64,000 bases of DNA from Deuterostichococcus epilithicus. Lineage: Eukaryota > Chlorophyta > Trebouxiophyceae > Prasiolales > Stichococcaceae. The stretch covers positions 2,170,001 through 2,234,000 of the forward strand of contig JAVTLE010000001.1 of assembly GCA_033439295.1 (NCBI GenBank), written 5' to 3'. Made by a program: the position numbers and the translations under genes. The notes below the pieces were generated by a model. It was not told the DNA's origin and did not search any database. It saw nothing but the letters and a program-made list of their open reading frames with translations. Numbering within the stretch: the first letter of the stretch is position 1; each line of letters begins with the position of its first letter. Below are positions 11,896-23,900 of this stretch, in pieces.

Positions 11896-13789
11896 CAAGG
11901 CACACCCATCATCAATTTTCTCCACCACACCACCGGCCCCGATGTCAATATCCTGATCTTGAAAGCCTTGGTGCTCACCACGCTCTCAAAAAGCTATATG
12001 TGCTCCTACTTTGGTCGCACCTAGACTCGACCTGCAGCTTCCGCTTCTCGCTACCACCAGGTCGTATGAGTCGCAGGTGCATGGAAGCCAAGGGTAACAT
12101 GTATGCATGTGTGTGTCGTGCCTAGATTTTCAGACGGTGACTGGACGACAATGTGATGCAGCGGTATAACGAGTCAGCATTACATACCCCAACTTCACGT
12201 TGATTGCCATCGAACAGTCTGGACGCCTTCAGAGAATACTCTAGATGATGCTTGCGATTTGTGAACGTTCTAGAGACAGGAATAGTGCATCCGGCAATAC
12301 AGGGTTTAGATTTGGGAACATTGCTATAAGAGCATTGCGCAGGCACATGTTACAGAACACTTCTTGTTCACAGTTCTCGTTTGCAAAGTCTCCTCTCCAA
12401 CTTGTACACAGTCCTCCAGTCGCGACTCTCGGAACGCAAAACGTCGAAACTCAGAACCTACTTCCAGTACCTCCACAAAGACAGATTGAGGCCACGTCAG
12501 CATTGCAACTTGCAGTCTGCAAGGCCCCATTCTGTCACAGTGGTGTATTGGTGCCGTAAATTCGATCCAGACGCCAGTGCCAAACAAAGTACTTGAACCC
12601 ATCGAAGCCAAACGTCTGCTGACTGCAGCCCGCGGCCGAGCCCGCGCTACCGCTAAGCGCCGCCGCCCCTCCCCGCCAAGCGGAATCACAAAGCACAGGC
12701 CAGCTGCTCACAGTCAGGCCATCGCCAAAAGCCAAGCCCTCCTCTCAGGTGCTCTACCTCACCACAGGTGCGTTGCGCCCACCCAAGCGCTGCGTGCCGC
12801 CTCCACCTGTGCTCCGCTTGCCGTTGCCGCAAATCTCGGCATCACCACTGCCGCTGCGGCCGCCCTCAAGTTGCTTGCCGCTCAGGGTTTAGCGCAGCAG
12901 ATATAGGGTTTTAAACCCTAAACTGCGCGCGCTCGCGCTCTGCAGTGTCAGCCTGCAGTGGGCCTGATTCTGCCAGTAGTTCCGTTTACAAGGTCGTGCG
13001 CGCGAAAAAAAGGAGCTGTATGTTGCCAGCAGGCTTTCGTGCATTCCCGCATTGTGCCTTGAATGCCAGGAGGCTTCTGCAAGACGCTCAGTTGCACGAG
13101 GTCGCTGCACGAGGTTGCTGCTCTGGTTCTCCGATGTGCAGTGCAGGACATTGAAGCCGCGCACAAATATAGGTCGACGCGGCCAGTCGCTACCATTATG
13201 GCCATAATTGCAGCACGCGTCGCAATCATTAACAGCCGGTCCTATCCATTGAGGACGACGATGCGGTGGATTTTGTGGATGGCGATGCGAAGGTGATAGA
13301 TGGTGTGCGGTGGCAGCGGCGCATGCAGCATGGCACTCTATGGTATCATTTTCTGGTGTATGTTGTATGTTTGGACAAGTTCGGACGAAACCATGATCTA
13401 ATTTATTTGCTGCCTCAACCCCAATCAACCACAGCGTTGCTGCCCCTGATACCGATAGTCAGGCTCCAAGCGGTCGATGGCAAGTTCGGTGCATTGACCT
13501 GCAGCAAAGGTGGAGCCCGACGCGGAGGCATGAGAGCGGAGGACAGAGAACTGCAGCTGTCTGACAAGCCTGCCGACCCTTATGTCAAGGCGGTAGAACT
13601 GTTAAGAATCGAACCCTCTGGAAGCAATAGTGTGTGTCACTCCGTCATCGAGCATGGTTAGGACACACTTTCAGTTCGCGGAAAACAATTTGAACATCTC
13701 ATAGGTACCTATGCTTGTTCTGTGCAAAATTGTAGTCTTTATAGACCGCCAGCTCGTCATGCGCACTGTGCGTCCGGGCATTGGCGGCC
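11896..13789. other. Intergenic with telomere-like motifs
   Basis: No gene supported. Two AGGGTTT/AAACCCTAA telomere-like units lie head to head at 12904-12923. Open frames at 12577-12906 (Ala-rich) and 13266-13661 show no recognisable domain or convincing splice sites. Confidence 0.45.
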
Positions 13790-14450
13790 AAGAGGGAGCC
13801 TCTCTTCTTCCTGTCCATTTCCCTCTTCCCTCCATTCCAAGGTTGCAAAATTGAAATTTCCTCAGTGCTGCTGGCCAGCTCCAAGGCCTGCCCCCACACT
13901 TCATCTTCTTTCCTTTCTTCCTTCTTCTGTGGCGGCGCCAAAGACACTCCGCTGCGGCTTGCGGCGCGGTAGGCCACGGCGGACCTCAAGCATGATTTGC
14001 CTTTCCGTGCTTCCCCGGTCCTTTCTTCCTTCCTTTCCTGTTGCGAGGGTGCCCGAGAAGAGGGGGGAGGGGGGGGGGGGGGTTCCCCCTCAAATAAACT
14101 ACAATACATTCCTTTAAGTTCAATTGACTCCTAAGTGGGCGGTTCCTTGCGCTATACTTTGCGCCCTACAAAACACGCCATTCCCATGATTTAGAAAGCG
14201 AGAAAGAATGCGAAGAAGAAGAAGTGCAGCTCTGGCGGCGGCGGAGGGCTGGAGCACTTAGAATATTTCTGTGCGGCAAAGGAGGGAAGAATGGGAGGAA
14301 GAAGAAGGGGGGACCCCCGGCTGCTGGGGGAGGGCTAGAGAACTTGAAAGAATTCGAACCTCAGATCACGAAATAAAAGAACGCGAGTTAAGAAGGGGGA
14401 AATGTCACAGAAAGGTCTACTTATGTGAGCTAGACCTGACCCCCAAGCTA
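13790..14450. repeat. Polypyrimidine then polypurine low-complexity block
   Basis: The first part is rich in ttcctt/cttctt tracts, and the second in gaagaagaag tracts followed by gcagcacttagaa-like endings, forming a loose inverted arrangement. It includes a long G run near 14068-14083. Related purine-rich units occur at 31300-31790. Confidence 0.65.
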
Positions 14451-14716
14451 GAGGCTTGAGGGATGTGCCCTCTAGATGCTCAGTGTAGCATTGGAGTAGC
14501 ATTGGAGGTTTGATCAAGATGATCTCCCTCGGCACGCGAAGGCTCACGTGGGCAGGACGAACGTTATTAGTCCTGCCACCATGAATGAACGGTGATTTTA
14601 ATCACCCCCAACCCAAACTGGAAAGCTTGTACACGCTAATTGTTTGAGAGAAAGACACAATTGTCACAAGAAAGAAGGGGTGACTTTCGTCCGTCCGGGA
14701 TGCTGACGGAAGAAGG

Positions 14717-14925
14717 TCCCAGCACAGAGCGCTCAGGCAGTGAGACCTGTCTCAGATGCTTGTAAAAGAGAGCACAGAGCAACTCAGGCAGTGAGACCTG
14801 TATACAGCCTTCGTCGGTGCAGAATAGGCAGCCTTGCGCGGCAGCGTACGCCCGAAAGCTACCAGGAGGTAGCACGAACGCAAGTTCTGTCACCAGGTGC
14901 AGCGACGTGGCACGCTGAGCGGGCA
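14717..14925. repeat. Interspersed repeat family, copy 2 (inverted)
   Basis: Contains two tandem cagagcrnctcaggcagtgagacctgt units, then sequence matching the reverse complement of 9531-9680. The flanks to 15712 hold no gene I can support. Confidence 0.65.
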
Positions 14926-15274
14926 GGGAAGTCAGCGGCTCGAGCGTGATTGGCAAAATACTGGGGCGCTTGGGGCCCCGCCTCGGGGCGAAAACCCGCA
15001 GAATCCGGTTAGTGACTCCGGTACACGCCGACTCAGGCTCCGAAACCTACAGTGCGAGCGGGTGGATCGCACTCAGGCGGTGTCGGCCAAGCAGCAAGTA
15101 CACAACAGGAAAAGGAGCACTTAACTACGATCCCTTCTCCCTCTCGGCCGTGTGGCACGTCCATATGTTGGGCGCGCTTTCAAGGCTTCACAGAAATCGT
15201 TGGGGAAAGGGGCCACAACTTTACCGCGTGCGGTGCGAAGGCTTAGCACGCGTAGCTTACACTCAGTGTGAAGC

Positions 15275-15335
15275 CCCGCAATTAGTAACCCCGGTGACCG
15301 TATACCGGTCCCAACATCCGGTTACCGCCCCCGCC
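15275..15335. repeat. Palindrome-rich repeat, inverted partner at 34525-34580
   Basis: The sequence attagtaaccccggtgaccg with nearby ggtcccaacatccggt reappears reverse-complemented at 34525-34580. A weaker third version lies near 15005-15030. Confidence 0.5.
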
Positions 15336-15712
15336 GGCAAATTAGTCTAGTTGGGAATGAGCTTTCGCCGACTTTCTGGGCAAATGAAGGGAAATTCGAC
15401 TAGTTCGACCCCTTTCAGCACCCCTGTGCCTTTGCCTTTCCCAGAATATTCAAAACTGTCGCCGAGACGGCCGTGAGACGTCCCCTTCTTGGCCGTGGCG
15501 CAGCGCGCAGCGGTAACATTATCGTTGCAGACTCTCCCGAGACGTTTGCAGGAAAATATTGCTTGCATCTCTGCCGTCCTTGTCTCGTCGCTGTCGCAAT
15601 GCATGCGGCAGCGGCCACCTCGTACGCACTGGACTAGTCCAAACTGTCCAAAACAGGGCCCAGCAGCCTCCAACAGCGTCAGCAAAGCTGTAGCAGCTCA
15701 CAAGCGCCAGAA

Positions 15713-18700
15713 ATGTCAACTCTGCCACCGAGCGTGGCGCAACAATGCGACATCTGCAAGGAGTTGGAGCGCACGACCCGGACTGTGGTAAGTAGGCTAC
15801 AGACCGCAAGTGCTGCTCGTTGATGGGCAATCCACATATGAGATGCATCAATCCAGCACTGGAACATGTCTTGCAGCCCAACGAGAGAGGTGGCCGGTGG
15901 AAGCTGTGCACAGAATGCGCCCCTGGGCAACCGTTCCCGGCGCAGCAGGTATGGCCTCTCTTCGCTTATACAATTTTGCACGGTCTGCTGTTATGCTTTA
16001 CAATGCCTGCACAGCAATCTTTTTCGACATGACAAGGGATCCATGTCGGTGCTGCTGTTTTTCCAGGGAACTACAGCAACAACAACTGCGCCACCAGCGC
16101 ATGTGCGAGCAAGACCAGCGCTGCAGCAGCCGCGAGGCGAAGATGTAACGCCGCGAGCGCATCCTGCTGCAGCAGCAGCAATTACAAGCCCACAGGTGCA
16201 TCGGCAGCTGGACAGAGCCGGCGAGGGCTTCACGCCGCCGCCGCAAAAGCGGGCGCGCATTGACGGTGGCCTCAGCCCATACAACACAACAGGTGCACGC
16301 TGCAGCTTCACATTGAGCTTCACGCGAAACATGACTTCCAATGATTAGTGGAAGTGTTGGAAACGGAGCCACAGGCCATCGGTTTAGGTTATTCGAGTAG
16401 TCACACATGGTACATGCCATGCGTGTCGGTGTTGATGCACTGGCTGCATGGAGCGTGTTCGAGGCTGCTGAATTCCGAATGCACGAGATCACAAGGCATA
16501 GAGCCAGTCAAGCAAATGAGTGCAGGTCGCCAGCATGCACACTCTGGCACAGCTGCTGCCGATGGGGCTCCATCGCTGTCTTACTCCCCACTGCTATGGG
16601 CCTTCGATGTAGTTTGCGGAAGACTTCGTGGACCCTGCCTGTAGGTGGACGGCATGCCGGTCGCCTGGCCGAAGGCATGCTTGCGCAGCCTGGCATTGCC
16701 TCGCGGCAGCCGCTGATGCGGGGCGCGCCGGTGGCACCACACAGCACAGTCTTCGGAACCGGTAATCTGGTGCCTTGAGCACTCCCTCCCTCAGAGATTT
16801 GCACAGCTGATCGATGCTGCCGCTCACCACATATCTGTTGCTGCACTGCATCTGTACACCACGAATCTGCTATACAACTGCAACAATGCTCGCAGCGTCA
16901 AGCAATTGCTCACGAGGGCTCTGATGCTTGATCCTTGCTTCGCAAGGGGGACAGCCGGCGGCAGCTGTGGCCGATGGCAACGCTGTGCAACCTGGCTTTG
17001 GTCTGCCACCGCTGTTGCGGGGCATGCCCATGGCGCAGCCAGGCTTCGGTATGCCGCCACCCCTGCCTGGCGTGCCAGCAGCACCGACCAGTAGCTCCTT
17101 TGCATCAAGCATGCTGACCCATTGAAGCACAGTTTTGAAGCGATGCCTACAGCCGACTGAAGCTGCCCATCCACCGACATACCCGCCGCTGTCCTGCTGC
17201 TGATCAGCAGTTGGTATCGTACCTCTTCTTATCCAGAAAGGTCAAGTCATCCAGAAAGGTCTGGAAAAGTCCACCTTGACGATTCAAGTCCACTCCGATG
17301 GCAACAGTTGATCGTGCTTACAGGCGCACAGCCGCCTGAGTTCAGCAGCATGCGCAACGAGGGCAGCGCCGCGCCGCCAAGCTCTCGCATGTGGACGCTG
17401 CGGCCGGGCATGCCGGCAGCATCGCACGGCAGCTTCTTCGCATCAGGTGCGTTGGCGGCAAAAAGCAATCCACAACTTGGCTTTAGAGCCGGTGCTTCGG
17501 CTATCCAATGCGCCTGCACCAGTCGGGCTGCTGCACATGCCTGATGCGAGACAGGCGTCCCTCTTCAAGCATCGCACACATTGCCCACCAAGCTTTCTGG
17601 TGATGATGGCGGAAGCTGGCCCTGTCTGCAGGTGAACGGCAGGCAGGTAGCAGCCTGTCGGACAGCACGGCAGCGCAGCCGGGCTTTGGCGTGCCGCCGC
17701 TGCCGCACAGCGCAGGCCTCGCATCGGCCCAACACTTCTTCGCATCAGGCACGCCAGCACCCCGAAGCAATCCCCCAGGTCACGGCCATAAGCCAGTCTC
17801 AGCTGCATGCTGGCCTGTTGCTGGCCAGAAATGTATGTCATGCGTTCCTTGTAGGAGTGCACACAGCAATCCGCAGATCCATCAACACCTTTAGGTTTCG
17901 AGAAATCTTACATCCTACATACCTGCAGGTGGATCGCAGCTTGGTCACACCTCGAGCTCAGCCAATAACACACTGCAGCAGGGCTTAGGCATGCTGCCGG
18001 TGCCGCGGGGCGCGACGCCAGCATTACGTGGCCCCTTCTCCAGTGCAGGTTCGCCAGTGCATTTAGGCTTCTTGCCCTGGTTGGCCAGGCCCTCTAAATT
18101 GGTGACCCAGCCTTCGTCTTGGTCGCATTGTTACCTCAACGGGATCTGACTTCATCAGGTGGTGCCTCAGAGGATCACCCATGTTGACACGCACTTGCTC
18201 TGGTTTGATTGCTGCAGATCTGCGGCAAAACTCAGGCAGTGGTGTCAACAACTCTGGGGCATTGCCAAGCAGCAATGCAGACCCAGGTGTATTTTCCAAA
18301 CAAATCAAGCACTTGACTCGAGTGGGCAAGTCGCTCGTGGTCCAGAGGTATATATGATCGCAGTGCCGGGCATGCATGTGAGGTTTAAGCTCCAACGGTA
18401 TCTAAGGCTGAACTCCCCACCGTGCAGGTCCGCCGCTGCGGCCAGCCAATGGCCAAGGCTATCATGCTGCAACAGCTTCGGCATTAGGGCGGCGGCCTGC
18501 CCAGGTGAAACGTGCTCCCGGCACTCGCCAGCTCTTTGCCTCACGCGATGCGGGATGGGGGCCGGTCAAAACGGAGATGGAGGCGCAGCTGGCTACTTCG
18601 CTTCTTACGATGCACACTCGCATCACAACCAGTGGCAGCGCGGTGACCCGCTGGGACCTAGTGACTATCAACTTTAATTTGGCCGTGTGCCAGCGGTGGG

Positions 18701-19209
18701 AGGCTGGCGGGGATCTGCTGGGGATGCGATACAAGACGGAGAAGCATTTGAAAGCCTGGCACAAAGAGCGGATAGCACAGCAGCAGCAGCGGGAGTGCTT
18801 GCGGACAGCAGCGGCCATGCAGCAGGCTGCCATGCGGTCCGTTGAGGTGGCAACGCCTGCGGGTCCGCCTACTCCTGTGGGCCAGCCCCGCGTGGGGCAG
18901 CCTGTAGCTGCAGCTTCGGGCGCGCGGTCGCCGGCTGTGCTGCCAGAGCTGCGCGCACCCAACATGCCATTGGCCCCGCCCGTTCTCAGCTGCTGGAAGC
19001 CTCCAGCCAGCGCCATTGGCAGCGGCCTGGGAGGCAAGGATGGCCAGAAGAGCTGCCATTTCTGCTCCAACCACCTGGGGTGGACTGCCAAAGCGAGGCA
19101 TTGCTGCTGGTGCACGTTCAAGGCGGCGCTGCAGCCCCCGCCAGCAGGCTGCCAGCCGTGCGCCAAGCAGGATGGGCGGGTGTGCCGTTGCAGCTATTGC
19201 ATGGGCTGA
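15713..19209 (+). CDS. GATA-finger/SANT-like nuclear protein with Cys-His C-terminal motif
   Basis: Ten exons (15713-15787, 15877-15948, 16067-16292, 16645-16761, 16947-17090, 17324-17446, 17632-17778, 17929-18048, 18218-18286, 18428-19209) close in phase to 624 aa. Residues 12-39 form C-x2-C-x20-C-x2-C (CDIC...CTEC), GATA-type spacing, split by intron 1. A nuclear signal, PPPQKRARID, follows at about 107-116. Residues 125-365 are Pro/Gly-rich repeats, roughly one per exon. About 395-465 is a Trp-containing helical segment (RWDLVTINFN, QRWEAGG, KTEKHLKAWHKERI) resembling a SANT/Myb-like DNA-binding unit. The last 54 residues carry C-x2-C...HCCWCTF...CRCSYC, shared with the next gene. Likely a DNA-binding regulator, or an accessory protein of the neighbouring transposase; the role is inferred. 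Confidence 0.75.
16645..18048 (+). repeat. Exon-modular Pro/Gly repeat units within the GATA/SANT gene
   Basis: Five successive exons (16645-16761, 16947-17090, 17324-17446, 17632-17778, 17929-18048) encode variants of QPGFGxPPLxRGxPxA followed by a Ser/Phe-rich FASG-like end. All are flanked by phase-1 introns, so units can be added or lost without frame change. The spacing is near 300 bp, consistent with tandem duplication of an exon plus its intron. Confidence 0.7.
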
Positions 19210-19301
19210 AGGCATGCATAGGAATCGTCCAGAATGCTTCTGGAGACGGTTCTCTGACGTTGCAAACTTGAAATTATTTGCTGCGCTCCCAGTCAGACTC
19301 G

Positions 19302-19306
19302 TGTAA
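19302..19306 (+). terminator. TGTAA poly(A) signal of the GATA/SANT gene
   Basis: TGTAA 93 nt after the stop codon, a normal distance for green algal genes. Confidence 0.5.
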
Positions 19307-19564
19307 ATCTGGGGCTGACCTTTCAAGCCAAACGACTCTAACCTCATCCTGGTCGGCTCTCTCGCAGGCCCAAGACGATGGTCCACCCTGCCGAGCCCAA
19401 GCCAACGGGCAGCGCCATGTTACGTCCACACATGGCCCACTTGCAATCAATGGCAAGGTGTGCAATATGTTCATGCTATTGCGCTGCTGCCTTGTTTCGC
19501 TCAGTGGCCCACACAAACTGGCCCACATTGGGTACGTGCATACTCACATTACAAGCACAGTCGT

Positions 19565-20868
19565 CGTGCAGGACCACCTTGTGACATCGGCCGCTCATCT
19601 CATTGTAGCGCTGCGGCAAATGCTCTCCAGCAGCGCCAGTGCCGAAGGTGGTTTGCCCCAGCCTCAAGCACAGCTTTGTGTCGACATCAGTATGGCTGTT
19701 ATGGAGCTGCTTGCACCGAGCTGTCAGGGCCAGCAGCAGCATGAACCGCAGCAGCAGCCCGCTCTACTGACACGCGTGCGGCTGCAGCAACAGCAGCAGG
19801 CAGCAGAGGAGCAGCAGCAGCAGCAGCAGCAGCAGCGGCAGGCAGCACAACAGCAGCCGCAAGTCGAGCGGGCGCAGGCGGCGGCGGCGGCGGCGGCTGA
19901 TCTTTCGACATTGCCGGCACCACGGCAACAGACACCACCGCCCCGACACGAGTCAGCTGAAGTGCAAACGGAGCTAGCGGCTCACGATGTTCGGCACGGG
20001 CCATCGCCACCACAACAGCAACCAGCAGCGCTGCAGCAGGCGGCCCGGCAGCCGGCAGCTCAAGCATGCCAAGCTCCGCTCACACAAGCGACCCCACAGC
20101 CCGCCAGGCAGCACGCAATGCTACAACAGGCGGCGCAGGCTATGGCTCGAGTAGATCGGGCGGCGCAAGTGCAGACGCGCCCACAGCAGAAGCAGCAGCA
20201 GACAGTGCTACAGACGGCGCAGTCAGACTTGCAGGCTGTTCAGGGCAGGCATGAGCAGTTGGGGCAAGTGCAGACGGCGGCACTATGGGCGCCAAGCGAG
20301 CAGCAGCAGCAGCAGCAGCAACAGCAGGGTGAGAGCGGAACGCACGCGAGCATCCGACATGCAAGTCAATGTCATTAAAGTGAACTGGTCTCAAGCCCAG
20401 TCTCAAGCAACTGTGTTGCAATCGCGCAGGTGACATCCGCCCCTTAGGTGGACCCCGGCGGACCCCACTATCTTCGATGCAGGCGCAGGCAAGCATTAGT
20501 CTCACCCCTGCCTCGTAGACTCTTCTGGCACTCCTGGCAGATGCGGCTCTCATACAAGTGTGTACTGCTATGCACAGGGCGATATCGGCACGCCGCCGCC
20601 GCGGGCGGTGATCAGGGGCTCAGGCAGGGGCGGCGCTGGCGGCAAGCGATTGTGCAGGCAGTGTGCAGATGGGAATGGCAACCATCCCCTGAAGGAGAAT
20701 CATCAGTGTTATTGTTTCCGGAAGTCATTGCAGCAGCCTGTCTCTGATGATGTAGTAGGAAAGTTCAAGCGGCTAAAAGGAGGCTGCCGCTGCATAATTT
20801 GCAACCCCGCGTTGGCAGGCAGAGTTCGAGTCTACAATAAAAACAAGACACTTGCAAGGCGGCCTTGA
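19565..20868 (+). CDS. PolyQ protein with the same Cys-His C-terminal motif
   Basis: A long open exon to about 20330 is Gln/Ala-rich, with CAG-run polyQ tracts near 19784-19840 and 20300-20325, and ends at a possible CAGG|GTGAGA donor. The last exon starts near 20579 after a cacag acceptor and ends at TGA 20866-20868. It encodes KRLCRQCADGNG, ENHQCYCF and GCRCIICN, the same C-x2-C...H-x-C-x-C-F...C-x-C-x2-C pattern that closes the upstream gene, so the two are probably tandem relatives at their C termini. The 5' end is uncertain: the acceptor at about 19565 or an ATG at 19693 are options, and the phase between the two exons is unresolved. Probably nuclear and zinc-binding; function unknown. 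Confidence 0.5.
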
Positions 20869-20887
20869 ATTCTCGGGTGTTCTTAGT

Positions 20888-20892
20888 TGTAA
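20888..20892 (+). terminator. TGTAA poly(A) signal of the polyQ gene
   Basis: TGTAA 20 nt after the stop codon and only 16 nt before the convergent transposase stop, so the two 3' ends must overlap. Confidence 0.6.
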
Positions 20893-20907
20893 AATTCCTA
20901 GAGCATT

Positions 20908-23900
20908 CTACACATCGGCTCGCACGAAGGCGAGCAGCCCCACCAGCTGCCGCTCCACCATCGGCAGCGCCGCCACACCCTCAGGCGGCAGAAGCTGCAG
21001 GCTGCCCGCAGCGGCCATGTCGTCGTAGTGGTACCATTGCGGCGCCGCCCCCTGCGGCGCCGCCACCCTGACGTAGCCGCGGTGGTGCCGATTGGCTGCT
21101 GAGTAGATGCTGACCGCCGCCAGGTGATACTGCTGACCGCCGAGCGCTGCGCTGCAGTGCGCTAGGTCTGGCGCGGCTGGCCGCCCCCCCAGAGCATTGG
21201 GGTTGTTCAGGCCAATGTTCACAAAGAGAACAGCCGGAAGGCAAAGAAGCGGTTGCCGCCGCCGCTGCTGTGCATCCTCGAATGCGAGCTCAACGCACTC
21301 ACCAGCGGGGATCTCATACCCTGGCCCTGCCGCGCTAGCGCACCTGATGATGATTCCAATGTTAGTGAACCAAACTCGCCACACAGGAACGACGGTCATA
21401 GCAAACACAGGTTGCTGGTTGCACCCAAGGTTTCTGGATAACGCACCGCCACTGGACATCATGAGACGCTGCAATGCAGGCGATGACCTCGGTGTGCCCC
21501 TGTGAGAGGCCAGCCACCATATCCTCCATAGCCACAAAGTCGCCCTGTGCATGACATGGCAGATTGTTCTGAAACGATTGGAAAAAAGTTTGAAGCAATG
21601 CCTTGCACAGCCAAGAGGTGTCATGCGCAAGCCTTGCCGGCCCGAGGTGGTCAAAGCGAAACTGGTTGGGGACGGAACTGGTAGGGGACGGGCATGGAGT
21701 CCTACTCGGGAGCATAGACATATACACAGGCACGCACCCGCTGCCACAGGTGCCCGGCCAGCCCAGTCAGGGCCCAGTCGGCGCTGTGCTCCACCACCAG
21801 TGCCTCGATGCAGCGCTGCTGCGCCGCCAGCATCATTGTCAAGGCGGGCACGCTGCGTTGCCCGCTGAGCATGAGCTGCCCCGCTGCACCAATGACCGTG
21901 CCAAGCGGGCCCAGCTGATGCAGCAGCGCAGGCTGGTCGGACAGGATGAGGCCCAAACACACAGCCAGCGTGTCCTGGGCACATAGGTTGTCTCGCCAGG
22001 CCAGACCCTGTGCATGCCACACAATGAGTATAAAGGGGGCTGGGACGCATTTCCACTTCCAGGGTGCAATGGGCAATTGGACGCTGCGGCAAATTGGCGC
22101 AAGCGCACCTGGATGGTGTTTGCAGGTGGCGGTCCTGCTGCGGTGGCCACTGCAGCAGGCACCCTTGGGGCAGGCACTTCAGGCGGTGCACCCGTTGCGG
22201 CAGGCGATGCAGTGTCTGCTATGCCGGGAGCCTGTGCACATCACAAAGAGCCTGACCAGCGTGGAAGAAGCACACGAGACAGCATATCAGGATGGCCGAT
22301 TTCGGCGAACGTGGATGCATGTCATCGACACACCTGCATGTTGGCGGCAGCGGGCGCAGCACTGCCTGAAGGAATGTGGCAGAGTCTGAGGTTGGTGCTC
22401 AGACAAAAAACAGAGTCTCACAAGCGGCAGGCAAGCATATATGGATTTGGTAGCTTGAACCGTGATGCACCTGAGCGACAGATCTCCTGGTTTTGTGTCA
22501 GCTTGGCGGTCGCCGCTACATGGCAACACACGAACGAGTCATGCGCGACAAGGCTTCATTCCCTCAGACATATGCAACACCCGACACTTGCACCTTTGCT
22601 CAAACGCATCCAACGCCTACTAAACAGCCGTTTGCAGCCATCAACTCAGCTCTGCGAGATGCTCACCGTCAGGCGCCGCTGCAGCCTGACTGACAGCGGC
22701 TGGCGTGCGCTGGCGTGGCTGGGCAGCGCCCCAGTTCACCATCTCTGAGCAGCAGAGAGGATCAGCAAACGAACAGAAACGAAGACACAACCGACAGGCT
22801 CAGAGATGACAGCTGCCCCAGAGTCAAATTCGAACGATTGGTCATGCCATTCCGGAGTTGATGGCGGACTGAGCATCATACACCTCGGAGCTCGTCGAGC
22901 TGCTGCTGGGCTGCTTGTGGCAGCTGAGGCAGCACGAACGCCACGCCTGGGCGAGCAGCCGCTGCCGGCCCTGTGCTGAGAGGCGCGGCAGCGGCCACAC
23001 TGCTGGCCGATGCGCCGGCGGGCGCTGCTTCGCCAACCAGTGTGCCGCAAGCCGCTTGGTAGCCAGCCATTGCTCTGCCGGCCGCCGCGCCGCCAGCCAT
23101 CGCTCGGCCGGCCGATGCGCCGCCAGCTGTGCCAGCGTCGGCCACGATGACTGGCGGCTGTTGGCCTGCAGCCACCGCCGCCGCCAGCTGCTGCGCCTCG
23201 GCAGGCGGCAGCACGAGCGTCGGCTCCGACAGTGGCGAGATGTCAACATCTTCGAAGCAGAGCTCGGGGAAGCGGCGTGCTGGGTAGTTGGCCTCCAGGC
23301 TCAGGTCCTGCAGCATCTTGACAAGCTGCAGGTCGTGCACGTGGTGCTCTGCGCATCCCCGGTTGTTCACGCCCTGCGACGACAGGAAGCTAAAGTTTCT
23401 CAAATTCCTGCATGCGCTGCCAAAGTTGAAGTTCAATTGACAAAGAGCATACAGTGCTGGATCTCGGGACTTGCAACGGAGAGGCCGCATGCCGAGTTTT
23501 ATAGGATAATCCTATCTGGCAGATGTGCAATGCGCTGTCACGTGAGGGCACTTGGCGGATGTTGAAGTAAGTTGTGTTCTCTGAGATGAGAGCAGTCGCC
23601 AGCTCCATGCCGCAGCCGTCGCCGATGTAGGTGTGCAGCTGCTTGTTGAAGTTCTCCACTGGCGAGGTGCCACGCGCCGACAGGACCAGGCCAGCAGAGT
23701 CCGTCAGGTTGGTCAGGTTGGCAGAGGCCGGGGGATCTGCAGTCAAGCATGGTCAAGCACATGATATGCTGAGGTCCAAGTGCTTGTGACGCACTGCCTA
23801 TGACACAAATGCTGATGCTGACGGAGTCCAGCGCGACCCAAAGGCGCTTCATTTGAGCATGGCGCCACTGATAAAAAACGCACCTGTTAGGAAGCCGCGG

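Noticed and set aside
12904-12923. A telomere or chromosome end
   Set aside because: Only single telomere-like units occur, with genes on both sides; better read as telo-box motifs or a short interstitial remnant.
18462-19386. Two minus-strand ORFs of 234 and 242 aa
   Set aside because: Antisense shadows of the last exon of the GATA/SANT gene, which has clear domains.
22014-22748. Plus-strand ORF of 244 aa
   Set aside because: Antisense to transposase/USP exons that close in phase on the minus strand.
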